In this document: positions 9,461-19,288 of the stretch, piece by piece | Layout of the letters: each line of letters starts with the position of its first letter | Numbering within the stretch: the stretch's first letter is position 1 | Source: Flammeovirga kamogawensis | Lineage (GTDB): Bacteria; Bacteroidota; Bacteroidia; Cytophagales; Flammeovirgaceae | Length of the DNA: 64,000 nucleotides | Direction: 5' to 3' | Assembly: GCF_018736065.1 (NCBI RefSeq) | Contig: NZ_CP076128.1 | Coordinates: 2,757,501 to 2,821,500, forward strand | Notes under the pieces: model-generated | What the model was told of the DNA's origin: nothing | Databases searched by the model: none | The model's input: the letters and a program-made list of their open reading frames with translations, nothing else | Made by a program: the position numbers and the translations under genes

Positions 9461-10852
9461 TTAAGCATTTGCTATTTCGTCTTTTAATTTACCTAATGAT
9501 GCTTTTGCATCACCAAATAACATCTTTGTTTTATCACCAAAGAATAATGGGTTTTGAACACCAGCATAACCAGTACTCATACCACGTTTGAAAACAACAA
9601 CATTCTTAGCTGTCTCAACATCTAAAATTGGCATACCATAAATTGGAGATGCAGAATCATCTTTTGCTGATGGGTTCACAACATCATTTGCTCCAATTAC
9701 AAGTACAACATCTGTTGATGGGAAGCTACTATTTGCTGGCTCTAATTCTAATAATTTGTCATAATCTACATCAGATTCAGCTAACAATACGTTCATATGA
9801 CCTGGCATACGTCCTGCTACAGGATGTATTGCATAACGTACTTCAACACCTTCACTTTCTAAAGCTGCTTCTATTTCATGACAAATATGTTGTGCTTGTG
9901 CCACTGCTAATCCATAACCAGGAACGATAGCAACTTTGTCAGCATATTTTAATTGAATAGCAAGGTCAGCAATATTTACTTCTTTAACTATCTCTTCACG
10001 ACCAGATCCAGATCCTCCACCAGAAGCACCTAAATTACCAATCAGTACATTTACTAAAGAACGGTTCATTGCCTCACACATCATAACAGTTAAGATAACT
10101 CCAGAAGCACCTACAAGGATACCACCAATAATCATAATGTTATTTCCGTAAATAAGACCAGCACCTGTTGCTCCAATACCCGTTACAGAGTTTAGTAATG
10201 ATATCACTACAGGCATATCACCACCACCAATTGGCGTTACAAATGCAATACCGTAGAATAAAGATAAACCTAATAATGCATACACTAAAGCCATATTTAA
10301 TTCAGGCTGCGTCATTATCATTACAGATAGAGCAATAATTCCTACTAAAGAAACTAAGTTAATTATTTGTGGAGCTGGTAAAGTAAAGTTATCTCTTAAA
10401 GAACCATTTAATTTACCATAAGCTACTAAAGAACCAGTTAAAGAAACAGCACCTACAAACATTGCAAAGATGTTTGTTAAAACAGCACCACTCATCATAT
10501 CAGTACCTTGAGGAAGGTTACCAAATTCTGCAATACCAATTAACATAGCACAAGCACCGCCAAGACCATTAAATAATGACACCATTTCTGGCATTTTTGT
10601 CATAGCTACTTTTTTCGAAGATACGAAACCAATACCACCACCAATTAACATAGCACCAATAATCCAAGGGTAATTATTACTACCTGATGTTTCTGGAGCA
10701 AAAAGAGAAATAACGATAGCCATACCCATACCTAAAGCTGCTACTCTATTACCTTTACGAGCAGTTTCTGGGTGAGACAATCCTTTTAAACCTATTATAA
10801 AAACGATTATACTTACTAAGTATAGTAAATCTATTAAATTTGATATATCCAT
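9461..10852 (-). CDS. pntB: NAD(P) transhydrogenase subunit beta
   Basis: 463 residues, full length. Together with PntAA and PntAB it couples hydride transfer from NADH to NADP+ with inward proton flow, supplying NADPH. Residues 1-270 are a bundle of about nine transmembrane helices (domain II). A Gly/Ser-rich hinge (ASGGGSGSG, about 276-284) leads to the NADP(H)-binding domain III with VPGYGLAVAQAQH at 310-322 and HPVAGRMPGHMNVLLAE. It is the last gene of the pntAA-pntAB-pntB operon (30-bp gaps). Confidence 0.98.
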   Translation of the reverse strand: MDISNLIDLLYLVSIIVFIIGLKGLSHPETARKGNRVAALGMGMAIVISLFAPETSGSNNYPWIIGAMLIGGGIGFVSSKKVAMTKMPEMVSLFNGLGGACAMLIGIAEFGNLPQGTDMMSGAVLTNIFAMFVGAVSLTGSLVAYGKLNGSLRDNFTLPAPQIINLVSLVGIIALSVMIMTQPELNMALVYALLGLSLFYGIAFVTPIGGGDMPVVISLLNSVTGIGATGAGLIYGNNIMIIGGILVGASGVILTVMMCEAMNRSLVNVLIGNLGASGGGSGSGREEIVKEVNIADLAIQLKYADKVAIVPGYGLAVAQAQHICHEIEAALESEGVEVRYAIHPVAGRMPGHMNVLLAESDVDYDKLLELEPANSSFPSTDVVLVIGANDVVNPSAKDDSASPIYGMPILDVETAKNVVVFKRGMSTGYAGVQNPLFFGDKTKMLFGDAKASLGKLKDEIANA

Positions 10853-10882
10853 TTTCTTGTAATTTCAGTTAATTAGTAGTTA

Positions 10883-11200
10883 TTATTTACGTTCTTTTTT
10901 CTTGAACATGTCTAACATTCTATTGGTTACAGCAAAACCTCCAACAACGTTGATCATTGCTAATGCGATACCAATAAAACCTAATACTAACGTTAAGTAA
11001 TCTGTTGCTTCTGCTCTTCTAATAAGAATGATTGCACCAATTACTACAACACCTGAAATTGCATTTGCACCTGACATTAAAGGAGTATGCAAAACTGTTG
11101 GTACCTTACCAATAATTTCCATTCCTAAGAATGAAGAAAGTACTAACAGCGATAACATTGCTAATGTGTTATCATCTAAAAATGCTAATATTTGTTCCAT
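10883..11200 (-). CDS. pntAB: NAD(P) transhydrogenase subunit alpha, membrane part
   Basis: 105 residues containing three to four transmembrane helices: the membrane half of the alpha subunit encoded separately (alpha-2), as in many split transhydrogenases. The segment GMEIIGKVPTVLHTPLMSGANAISG is the conserved membrane motif, and LGFIGIALAMINVVGGFAVTNRML leads to the KKK-rich C-terminus. It lies between pntAA and pntB with 30-bp spacers, clearly one operon. Confidence 0.96.
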   Translation of the reverse strand: MEQILAFLDDNTLAMLSLLVLSSFLGMEIIGKVPTVLHTPLMSGANAISGVVVIGAIILIRRAEATDYLTLVLGFIGIALAMINVVGGFAVTNRMLDMFKKKERK

Positions 11201-11230
11201 ATTAAATTCTAATTTGTTTGTTTGAATAGT

Positions 11231-12391
11231 TTAAGCTTGAGCTTCTGCTTTTTCTTCAGCTTTAGGTGCTGGAATTAAAGCTTTTTGTTTTGCTTCATTT
11301 CCATAAATCACTTCTCCTTTGTAAACAATACAGCTTTGTAAAATGATTTCATCATTAAAATCAAAATCCAAACCTTCTTTTGTCAACATTAATTTTAAGT
11401 AATTCTGAACATTCTTACTGAATAATACAGATGCTTGCTCACTAATTTCAGCCGCAAGATTAGAATTTCCGATAATAGTAACTCCGTGCTTTTTAACTAC
11501 TTTTTCATCTTCAGTTAAAACACAGTTACCACCAGTAGAAGACGCTAAATCAACAATTACCGAACCTGGTTTCATTGTTTTAACTGCTTCTTCACTTATT
11601 AATTTTGGAGCAGGTCTTCCTCTTAATTGAGCAGTTGTAATTACAACATCTGCTTTCTCAATTTTTAAAGCAATTAACTCTGCTTGTTTCTTTTTATATT
11701 CTTCTGATTGTTCTACTGCATAACCACCTGCATTCGTATCATCATTCGCTCCTTCTACTTCAACGAATTTTGCTCCTAATGATTGAACTTCTTCTTTTGA
11801 AGCAGCTCTTGTATCAAAAGCTTCTACTTGAGCTCCTAAACGTTTAGCCGTAGCAATTGCTTGTAGCCCTGCAACACCAGCACCCATAATCAAAACTTTT
11901 GATGGAGGTACAGTACCTGCTGCAGTAGATAGCATAGGCATATAACGTGGTAAATAATCAGTTGCTTTTAATACTGCTTTGTAGCCAGAGATTGAGGCCA
12001 TTGATGACAGTATATCCATAGATTGAGCAATTGAAGAACGAGGAATCATATCAAAACTAAATGCTGATATTCCCTTTGTCGCAAATGTCTCACAAATTGA
12101 GGCATCTTGGAAAGGCTGAAATGAAGAGAATAAAAATGTATTCTCTGCAAGATTAGCAACTTCTTCCTTAGATAATGGAGCTAAAGTGATTAAAACATTA
12201 GACGAAGAAATAATTTCTTCTCTAGATTTTTCTACTGCTCCTACTTCATTGTAAAGGTTGTCTTCAAAATAAGCACTAGAACCAGCACCTTTTTCAAAAT
12301 AAACCTCGTGACCTTCAGAAATAAACTTTTTCGCTAATTCTGGTGTAACGGACACACGATGATCTTCTTCTCTTAAAATTCCAAATAGCAT
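11231..12391 (-). CDS. pntAA: NAD(P) transhydrogenase subunit alpha, NAD-binding part
   Basis: 386 residues forming the soluble domain I, a member of the alanine dehydrogenase/PNT N- and C-terminal families. The segment RSSIAQSMDILSSMASISGY (118-137) is the conserved R-Q-D loop that contacts NAD. The Rossmann motif GAGVAG is at 170-175, and TTAQLRGRPAPKLI and IVDLASSTGGNC follow. The C-terminus ends in an Ala/Glu-rich tail rather than membrane helices, as expected for the split form. It is the first gene of the operon; its leader carries a perfect inverted repeat. Confidence 0.97.
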   Translation of the reverse strand: MLFGILREEDHRVSVTPELAKKFISEGHEVYFEKGAGSSAYFEDNLYNEVGAVEKSREEIISSSNVLITLAPLSKEEVANLAENTFLFSSFQPFQDASICETFATKGISAFSFDMIPRSSIAQSMDILSSMASISGYKAVLKATDYLPRYMPMLSTAAGTVPPSKVLIMGAGVAGLQAIATAKRLGAQVEAFDTRAASKEEVQSLGAKFVEVEGANDDTNAGGYAVEQSEEYKKKQAELIALKIEKADVVITTAQLRGRPAPKLISEEAVKTMKPGSVIVDLASSTGGNCVLTEDEKVVKKHGVTIIGNSNLAAEISEQASVLFSKNVQNYLKLMLTKEGLDFDFNDEIILQSCIVYKGEVIYGNEAKQKALIPAPKAEEKAEAQA

Positions 12392-12425
12392 ACCAATGCG
12401 ATTTTTTATAGTAATATTCGTTTAC

Positions 12426-12446
12426 TACAAAGTACCCTACTTTGTA
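12426..12446. promoter_or_regulatory. Perfect inverted repeat in the pntAA leader
   Basis: TACAAAGTA-CCC-TACTTTGTA: 9-bp arms and a 3-nt spacer, 35 bp upstream of the pntAA ATG. From the predicted start near 12501 it would lie in the 5' untranslated region, so it may act as an operator or an RNA hairpin. Confidence 0.5.
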
Positions 12447-12507
12447 ATTGTGTTAGTCAGTCCAAATTATCATGAACTATTTTATGTTCCTGAATTTATA
12501 ATTTTAG

Positions 12508-12515
12508 CAAATATA
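12508..12515 (-). promoter_or_regulatory. Bacteroidota -7 box for the pnt operon
   Basis: Minus-strand TATATTTG followed by C, a perfect TAnnTTTG box. Predicted start about 12501 gives a leader of about 110 nt. No clear -33 TTTG. Confidence 0.5.
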
Positions 12516-12787
12516 CAATAAAAATATGATTTTTTTATAATGATAATAATCTACATAGGGTTATATTATAAAAGTTTCAAAAATACACTTATTTTATTTA
12601 CTTTTATTTACCTCGATAAAATGCAAATTATAGAACACCACATTCAGTTATATTCAACACAATTCGTTTCAAAGTAGTTTAAAATTATACATAACATAAG
12701 TTAAGTACGCTAATACGAGGGTAATCTTTAAATTGGTTGAGAATTGAACCAATATTCGAGATGTACATTACGTTCTTCTTAAAATGC

Positions 12788-12821
12788 AAAAAGCTCCTAG
12801 TCTTTCGACTAGGAGCTTTTT
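12788..12821 (-). terminator. rpoC terminator
   Basis: Perfect 15-bp stem (12788-12802 with 12807-12821), 4-nt loop, arms ending in A5/T5. It starts 17 bp after the rpoC stop. Confidence 0.93.
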
Positions 12822-12838
12822 AAACCGCTTTGCAAATA

Positions 12839-15800
12839 TTATAAACCTGTGATTTGATGTCTTTCTCTAGAATCAATCAACGCTTCGTATTCTTCTTTAG
12901 AACCAACACGTAACGCTTCATAATCTCTAAGACCTGTACCAGCAGGAATCAAGTGACCTACGATCACATTTTCTTTCAGTCCTACTAATTCATCTCGCTT
13001 ACCTCTAATAGAAGCTTCACTCAATACTTTAGTTGTCTCTTGGAAAGAGGCTGCTGAAATAAATGATTTCGTATCCAATGATGCTTGTGTGATACCTTGT
13101 AACGTTGGTCTTGAAATAGCTGGTTGTGCATCACGCACTTTCATCTCTTTCATATCCTTACGTTTCAACGAAGAATTCTCATCACGCATTTCTCTAAATG
13201 AGATTAATGCACCAGTCTTAAATCTAGCTGAGTCTCCTGCATCCGTAACGATTTTCATGCTAAGCACTTTATCATTTTCTTCACGGAACATAAACTTCTC
13301 AACTACTTGTCCTGGTAGGAATGTAGTATCTCCATTGTCTTCGATAACAACTTTTTGCATCATTTGGCGAACAATCACCTCAATATGCTTATCGTTAATT
13401 TTTACACCTTGTAAACGGTATACATCTTGAATTTCATTCACCAAGTACTCTTGAACAGCAGTTGGTCCTTTAATTTTCAAGATATCTGCAGGTGTAATAG
13501 CTCCGTCTGAAAGTGGCATACCAGCTCTCACGAAGTCATTTTCCTGAACCAAGATATGTTTAGACAAGTTCACCATGTAGCGACGTTTCACACCATCACG
13601 TGATTCTACGAATAGTTCACGGTTAGCACGTTTAACAGCACCGTAAGTTACGATACCATCAATTTCAGAAACTACAGCTGGGCTAGATGGGTTACGTGCT
13701 TCGAATAATTCCGTTACACGAGGAAGACCACCTGTAATATCTCGTGATTGACCTGCAGAACGAGGAATCTTCACTAAAATATCACCTGCTTTAACTTTCT
13801 GACCGTCTTCAACAGTTAAACGAGCATCTGTTGGTAAGTTAGATGCCACAGACTCACCCTTATCACCAGCAATATGGATAATTGGGTTTTTAGCCTTGTC
13901 CTTAGTATCAATAATTACTTTTTCCTCATAGCCAGTCATTTCGTCTGTTTCTACTCGGTAAGTAATATCTCTTTCAATTGCTTCAAATTCAGTAACACCA
14001 TCATATTGAGCAAGGATAACTGCGTTGAAAGGATCCCATGAACAAATCACGTCACCTTCTTCAATCATATCACCTTCCTTAACACTTAAGTAAGAACCGT
14101 ATTGAATATGAGCTGTAAATGCAACTTTACCATCTGCGTCAACAACGTTAACTTCAGCAGTACGTGCCATTACAACATCTTTAGTATCTCCTTGAGCATC
14201 TTTACTCTTCACAGAACGCATTTCAACGAATTCAACTTTACCAGCTTTTTTCGTTTTCAATGATGCATCTGTTGCAATGTGAGATGCCACACCACCAACG
14301 TGGAATGTACGTAGCGTTAACTGAGTACCAGGTTCACCAATTGATTGTGCTGCAATAACACCAACAGATTCACCTTTTCCTGCTACACCACCTGTTGCAA
14401 GGTTTTTACCATAACACTTCTCACAAACACCCTTACGAGTTTCACAAGTAAGTACTGAACGAACTTCAACTTCTTCAATACCAGCTTCCTCAATTAACTG
14501 AGCAACTTCTGGAGTGATAGCACCTGTTGCTGGAACGATAATTTCACCAGTTTCAGGGTGTTCTACATCATTTAATGATGTACGTCCTTCAATTCTATCT
14601 GCAAGAGCTTCTTTGATCTCATCATTTTCTTTCAGTGCAGTTACTGTAAGACCACGAAGAGTACCACAATCAACTTCAGTTACAACTACATCTTGAGCAA
14701 CATCTACCAAACGACGAGTTAAGTAACCCGCATCGGCTGTTTTCAAGGCTGTATCTGCAAGACCTTTACGAGCACCGTGAGTAGAAATAAAGTACTCAAG
14801 TACATCAAGACCTTCTTTAAAGTTAGAAAGAATTGGGTTTTCAATAATGTTAGCACCAGAAGCACCACCCAAGTTCTTTTGAGGTTTTGCCATTAGACCT
14901 CTCATACCACCTAACTGACGAATTTGCTCTCTAGAACCACGAGCTCCTGAGTGCATCATCATATAGATAGAGTTGAAACCTTGGTTATCTTCCTCCATTT
15001 GTGTCATTACCGTAGACGTTAACGTGTTGTTTGTTTTCGTCCATACGTCAATTACTTGATTGTAACGTTCGTTATCAGTAATAAGACCCATCATGAAGTT
15101 GTTACGGATGATATCTACTTCACCTTTCGCATCTTCAATTAATTTTTTCTTCTCAACTGGAATAATGATTTCATCTAAACCAAATGACAAACCACCTTTA
15201 TAGGCCATTTGGAATCCTTCATGTTTGATATCATCTAAGAATTGAGCTGCACGAGCCATACCTACGATATCTACCACTTTTGCGATAATTACCTGTAGTG
15301 CTTTTTTAGAAAGTAGTTCATTTACATAACCAACTTCTTCCGGCACGTGTTGATTGAATAATACACGACCAGCAACTGTCTCAACGAATTTCTCCTCAAG
15401 CTCGCCAGTTTCATCATTCAATACTTTTGTCTTAACAAAAATCCACGAATGACGAGAAATTGCACCTTCGTTCAATGCAATAATCACTTCTTCCGAAGAA
15501 TAGAAAGTCATACCTTCACCTTTCACTATTTCAGTGTCAGTAGTACGACGTCCTTTTGTCATATAATAAAGACCTAATACCATATCCTGAGAAGGTACAG
15601 CAATAGGTTTACCATTTGCAGGGTTAAGGATGTTGTGCGATGCAAGCATTAATAAAGATGCTTCCAATACAGCTTCATGTCCTAGAGGTACGTGAACGGC
15701 CATTTGGTCACCATCAAAATCGGCGTTAAAGGCTGTTGTTACCAACGGGTGTAATTGGATTGCTTTTCCTTCGATTAATTTCGGTTGGAAAGCTTGAATA

Positions 15801-17140
15801 CCCAATCTGTGAAGTGTAGGGGCACGGTTTAGTAGTACTGGGTGTCCTTTCAATACATTTTCAAGGATATCCCAAACTACAGGATCTTTACGGTCAACGA
15901 TTTTCTTCGCTGATTTCACCGTTTTAACGATACCACGCTCAATCAACTTACGGATCACAAACGGCTTGAATAATTCTGCCGCCATGTTCTTAGGAAGACC
16001 ACACTCGTGTAATTTTAATTCAGGACCTACAACAATAACCGAACGACCAGAATAGTCAACACGCTTACCTAATAGGTTTTGACGGAAACGACCTTGCTTA
16101 CCTTTCAGCATATCTGAAAGAGATTTCAATGGACGGTTACCATCAGAACGCACAGCATTAACTTTACGAGAGTTATCGAATAATGAATCGACAGCTTCTT
16201 GAAGCATACGCTTCTCGTTACGTAAAATTACTTCTGGTGCTTTAATATCAATCAGACGTTTTAAACGGTTGTTACGGATGATTACTCTTCTGTACAAATC
16301 GTTCAAATCTGATGTTGCGAAACGACCACCATCTAGAGGTACCAATGGACGTAATTCTGGTGGAATTACAGGAACCATACGGATTACCATCCATTCTGGG
16401 CGGTTTTCGATTCTTGTTTTAGCATCACGGAATGCTTCAACTACACGAAGACGCTTTAAAGCTTCTGCCTTACGTTGTTGTGAAGTATCGTTATTTGCTT
16501 GGTCACGTAAAGCCGCGGCCATATCATCCAATTGAGTACGAGCAAGCAACATTTCTAATGCTTCTGCACCCATCTTAGCGATAAACTTATCAGGATGATC
16601 GTCTTCTAATTGTCTGTTTTCACTAGGAAGTTTATCCATGATGTCAAGATATTCGTCCTCTGTAAGGAAGTCCATCTTAGCGATGCCATCGGCCTCTTTA
16701 ACACCTTCTTGGATTACGACATAGCGTTCGTAATATATGATTTGATCAAGTTTCTTTGTTGGTAAACCTAATAGGTAACCAATCTTGTTTGGTAAAGAAC
16801 GGAAGTACCAAATGTGAGCTACAGGAACAACCAATTGGATGTGTCCCATTCTTTCACGACGGACTTTCTTTTCTGTTACCTCTACACCACAACGGTCACA
16901 GATAATACCTTTATAACGGATACGTTTGTATTTTCCACAGTGGCATTCCCAGTCCTTTACAGGTCCGAAAATACGCTCACAGAACAAACCTCCCATCTCC
17001 GGCTTATACGTACGGTAGTTGATGGTTTCTGGTTGAGTCACTTCACCATGAGAGCTTTCCAGAATAGATTCTGGAGATGCTAAACTCACTGTTACTGAAG
17101 TGAAATCGTTATTGATCTTTTTGTTTTTTCTAAACGCCAT
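12839..17140 (-). CDS. rpoC: DNA-directed RNA polymerase subunit beta'
   Basis: 1433 residues from the ATG at 17140. An in-frame ATG ten codons upstream is rejected because Bacteroidota RpoC begins MAFRK-x-NKI and a -7 promoter box sits just upstream of it. Motifs: N-terminal zinc site [20 protein letters not shown], catalytic NADFDGDQM (about residue 465), bridge/trigger region MRGLMAKP and [20 protein letters not shown], second cysteine cluster [11 protein letters not shown], and C-terminal helices ending in [11 protein letters not shown]. Oddly, rpoB is not upstream: the next gene is divergent. It has its own terminator, so it appears monocistronic. Confidence 0.99.
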   Translation of the reverse strand: MAFRKNKKINNDFTSVTVSLASPESILESSHGEVTQPETINYRTYKPEMGGLFCERIFGPVKDWECHCGKYKRIRYKGIICDRCGVEVTEKKVRRERMGHIQLVVPVAHIWYFRSLPNKIGYLLGLPTKKLDQIIYYERYVVIQEGVKEADGIAKMDFLTEDEYLDIMDKLPSENRQLEDDHPDKFIAKMGAEALEMLLARTQLDDMAAALRDQANNDTSQQRKAEALKRLRVVEAFRDAKTRIENRPEWMVIRMVPVIPPELRPLVPLDGGRFATSDLNDLYRRVIIRNNRLKRLIDIKAPEVILRNEKRMLQEAVDSLFDNSRKVNAVRSDGNRPLKSLSDMLKGKQGRFRQNLLGKRVDYSGRSVIVVGPELKLHECGLPKNMAAELFKPFVIRKLIERGIVKTVKSAKKIVDRKDPVVWDILENVLKGHPVLLNRAPTLHRLGIQAFQPKLIEGKAIQLHPLVTTAFNADFDGDQMAVHVPLGHEAVLEASLLMLASHNILNPANGKPIAVPSQDMVLGLYYMTKGRRTTDTEIVKGEGMTFYSSEEVIIALNEGAISRHSWIFVKTKVLNDETGELEEKFVETVAGRVLFNQHVPEEVGYVNELLSKKALQVIIAKVVDIVGMARAAQFLDDIKHEGFQMAYKGGLSFGLDEIIIPVEKKKLIEDAKGEVDIIRNNFMMGLITDNERYNQVIDVWTKTNNTLTSTVMTQMEEDNQGFNSIYMMMHSGARGSREQIRQLGGMRGLMAKPQKNLGGASGANIIENPILSNFKEGLDVLEYFISTHGARKGLADTALKTADAGYLTRRLVDVAQDVVVTEVDCGTLRGLTVTALKENDEIKEALADRIEGRTSLNDVEHPETGEIIVPATGAITPEVAQLIEEAGIEEVEVRSVLTCETRKGVCEKCYGKNLATGGVAGKGESVGVIAAQSIGEPGTQLTLRTFHVGGVASHIATDASLKTKKAGKVEFVEMRSVKSKDAQGDTKDVVMARTAEVNVVDADGKVAFTAHIQYGSYLSVKEGDMIEEGDVICSWDPFNAVILAQYDGVTEFEAIERDITYRVETDEMTGYEEKVIIDTKDKAKNPIIHIAGDKGESVASNLPTDARLTVEDGQKVKAGDILVKIPRSAGQSRDITGGLPRVTELFEARNPSSPAVVSEIDGIVTYGAVKRANRELFVESRDGVKRRYMVNLSKHILVQENDFVRAGMPLSDGAITPADILKIKGPTAVQEYLVNEIQDVYRLQGVKINDKHIEVIVRQMMQKVVIEDNGDTTFLPGQVVEKFMFREENDKVLSMKIVTDAGDSARFKTGALISFREMRDENSSLKRKDMKEMKVRDAQPAISRPTLQGITQASLDTKSFISAASFQETTKVLSEASIRGKRDELVGLKENVIVGHLIPAGTGLRDYEALRVGSKEEYEALIDSRERHQITGL

Positions 17141-17167
17141 TTGCAATTTGCGGTTTTCTTGAATCTG

Positions 17168-17175
17168 CAAATATA
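17168..17175 (-). promoter_or_regulatory. Bacteroidota -7 box for rpoC
   Basis: Minus-strand TATATTTG-C, perfect match, predicted start about 17161 and about 20 nt of leader. It supports independent transcription of rpoC. The -33 box is weak. Confidence 0.55.
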
Positions 17176-17455
17176 ATAACTATTAAACAAAAAATCTATT
17201 CTAAACAATAAGAATACTGTTATTTTTTTATTTGATTAAAAATACAATTATAAACACCTCATTATCAGTATAAATCATAATAAAACTTTTTTCTAAATTT
17301 ATTTTAACAAGATTATATAAACTTAAAGTTGTCTACTTCATTGATTCAATTTTCTTTAGATATAAGTAGGTTGTTATCAAGTAATAACAATTTATAAGCA
17401 TTACTACATTTAATGTTAATCATACTTTTTTATCAAAAAAAAGCTAGTTTGACTT

Positions 17456-17463
17456 ATATTTGA
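17456..17463 (+). promoter_or_regulatory. Bacteroidota -7 box for the barrel protein gene
   Basis: TATATTTG, perfect match, about 52 bp before the ATG at 17515. Confidence 0.5.
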
Positions 17464-17514
17464 TAGGTAAGATGATTTTTTTAAGCATATACCATCAATC
17501 TTAATCCAATAAAA

Positions 17515-18222
17515 ATGAAAAAACTAAATCTTCTATTTTGTATTCTACTTTTCTCTTTATCAATATTCGGTCAAGGATTAAAATCTATTCCAGGTAATTT
17601 TTACTTTGATATTGGGTGGTCTACATGGCAAGACGATAAAGGTGCTGAATTAGATGCTCAATCAAGATCTATAGCCGTTGCATATATGTACGAATTATCT
17701 TTATCTACAAGTGGACAGTTTACTTTTAATCCTGGAATTGGTTATACAGCTGACAACTGGTTTTTTGATAATGGAATGACTGTTGAGAAAAATCAAAATT
17801 CTGCAAGTATGGTAAATGCAGGTCTTGTAAACCCTTCTGCAAACTCTATAATAAAGAGTAAAATTGTAGGTAGTTATTTAGATATTCCTTTAGAATTTAG
17901 ATTTAGAAATCACCCTGGTAGACGTGCTTTTCGTGTAGCTGTAGGTGCTAAACTTTCTGTTTTAATTGATAGCCATACTAAAGTAAAGTATGAAAACTCT
18001 TATGATGATGTTCGTGTTTCTAAAGATAGAGGGGATTTTTATATGAATCGTTTTAAAGGTGGACTTATTGGTAGAGTTGGGTACGGATGGATTAATTTCT
18101 TCTGTTACTACGGCTTAACTGATACATTTACTGAAGGGAAATTATATGAAGCCGATGGAGTGACACAATTTCAAGGAAATAGTAAGCCAATTACAGTTGG
18201 TATTACTTTATCAAATTTTTAA
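17515..18222 (+). CDS. Outer-membrane beta-barrel protein (porin-family type)
   Basis: 235 residues. The signal peptide (MKKLNLLFCILLFSLSIFGQ, cleavage after FGQ) is followed by alternating amphipathic strands ending in an aromatic C-terminal residue (TVGITLSNF), the usual outer-membrane barrel signature. It resembles the small 8-10-strand barrels of Bacteroidota (OMP_b-brl_2 type): FYFDIGWSTW, YLDIPLEFRFR, RVAVGAKLSVLID, LIGRVGYGWINFFCYYGL. No substrate can be inferred. It is a single gene with its own -7 box and a strong shared terminator. Confidence 0.8.
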   Translation: MKKLNLLFCILLFSLSIFGQGLKSIPGNFYFDIGWSTWQDDKGAELDAQSRSIAVAYMYELSLSTSGQFTFNPGIGYTADNWFFDNGMTVEKNQNSASMVNAGLVNPSANSIIKSKIVGSYLDIPLEFRFRNHPGRRAFRVAVGAKLSVLIDSHTKVKYENSYDDVRVSKDRGDFYMNRFKGGLIGRVGYGWINFFCYYGLTDTFTEGKLYEADGVTQFQGNSKPITVGITLSNF

Positions 18223-18242
18223 AAGAAACTTATTAAGTTTAC

Positions 18243-18280
18243 AAAGAGGACATCTCGATAAATGAGATGTCCTCTTTTTT
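18243..18280. terminator. Bidirectional terminator, barrel gene / alpha-beta hydrolase
   Basis: Perfect 14-bp stem (18243-18256 with 18264-18277), 7-nt loop, T-run on the plus strand and AAA on the other side, between convergent genes. Confidence 0.93.
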
Positions 18281-19101
18281 TATACACAAAATGACTTTAT
18301 TACTTCATTATATTCTTCAGGTAATTCATAATATGGTGAATGTGCAGTTCCTTCAAAAACTTGAATTTGAGAACCTACAATTAGTTCATGTAATTTTTGT
18401 ATTTGTTCTGGTGGAAAAGTAATATCTTCTGAACCTGTACAAAATAACATTGGTACTTTTTTATTTAAATCATTTACTTGATCTACCGAGAAAAATGTTT
18501 CTCTAATTAGTACTCTCATATTAGCAGGAGGCTTAGGACAAATAGACCCTATCTGCACATATAGAAAAGCAATTTCAGGTTTTCTATCATAGAAAGAATC
18601 TGCTAAACCAAAATGTTTTCCTAAAGGTAAACTTGTTACTGGTGGCCTTGGTGCAGGAATATCATAGAAATGTTTTATCTCATCAGTATAAATTCCAGCT
18701 AAAGAGTTACTGAATACAATAGATAATGTTCTTTCTGGGTAATTCATACCGAAATCCAACATACACCACCCTGCCATAGATTGTCCTACTAAATGTGCTT
18801 TTTCAATATTTAAATGATCTAGAATAGCTTTCATATCCTCAGCTGCAGTATGTGGAGAATGCTTTTCATAAATATTTGTAGAATTACCAAAACCACGCTG
18901 ATCAAAAGTGATTACTCTGTAATACTTTGCTAGTTCTGGCACTTGTTGAAAAAAGATTGCATGGCTTCCTCCCAAACCATGTCCAAAAACTATTGCAGGA
19001 CCTTCTCCTGTACTTTCAAAATAAATCTTTTCTCCATCTCTTTCAATATAGCCTTGTCCAGTCTTTTTAGGTCGGTTTTCAAAATTTACATTCATCTTCA
19101 T
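18280..19101 (-). CDS. Alpha/beta-fold hydrolase
   Basis: 273 residues, cytosolic (no signal peptide). Serine hydrolase landmarks: HGLGGSH oxyanion loop (41-47), FDQRGFGNS, nucleophile elbow GQSMAG with Ser108, acid in GSEDITFPPE (about 235), and histidine in GTAHSPYYE (about 256). The closest general match is the menH/haloperoxidase-like branch; substrate unknown. M3 is an equally possible start. It is monocistronic, convergent with the barrel gene and divergent from the operon at 19289. Confidence 0.88.
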   Translation of the reverse strand: MKMNVNFENRPKKTGQGYIERDGEKIYFESTGEGPAIVFGHGLGGSHAIFFQQVPELAKYYRVITFDQRGFGNSTNIYEKHSPHTAAEDMKAILDHLNIEKAHLVGQSMAGWCMLDFGMNYPERTLSIVFSNSLAGIYTDEIKHFYDIPAPRPPVTSLPLGKHFGLADSFYDRKPEIAFLYVQIGSICPKPPANMRVLIRETFFSVDQVNDLNKKVPMLFCTGSEDITFPPEQIQKLHELIVGSQIQVFEGTAHSPYYELPEEYNEVIKSFCV

Positions 19102-19288
19102 ATGGGTTATTTATAATTAAATATAATATTTAATTATTACTGTAATACTATTGCAAGTTCACCCATTTAATCATAACTTATAAATGATGGATATCATGTG
19201 ATTTTTAAAGTATCAGTGATTTCTTTGCAATTCATAAATACCAAAAATTTATTTATAACTCATTTCAATCTCTTTTTCATAAATTTCT

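Larger units (their letters stand above)
12392..12787. other. Interval between pntAA and rpoC terminator
   Basis: Nearly 400 bp with no credible gene. It holds the pntAA leader (inverted repeat 12426-12446), a pntAA -7 box (12508-12515), and an imperfect dyad at 12732-12753 (ATTGGTT/AACCAAT). The rest is unstructured AT-rich sequence. Confidence 0.6.
17141..17514. other. Divergent promoter interval rpoC / barrel protein
   Basis: 374 AT-rich bp with no ORF of note. It contains an rpoC -7 box at 17168-17175 (minus) and a -7 box for the barrel gene at 17456-17463 (plus). No trace of an rpoB 3' end is visible. Confidence 0.7.

Noticed and set aside
12732-12753. Dyad ATTGGTT-N8-AACCAAT between pntAA and rpoC
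   Set aside because: Far from both starts and beyond the rpoC terminator, no T-run; not assigned a function.
13089-17083. Several 60-113-residue plus-strand ORFs within rpoC
   Set aside because: Antisense shadows of a highly conserved gene.
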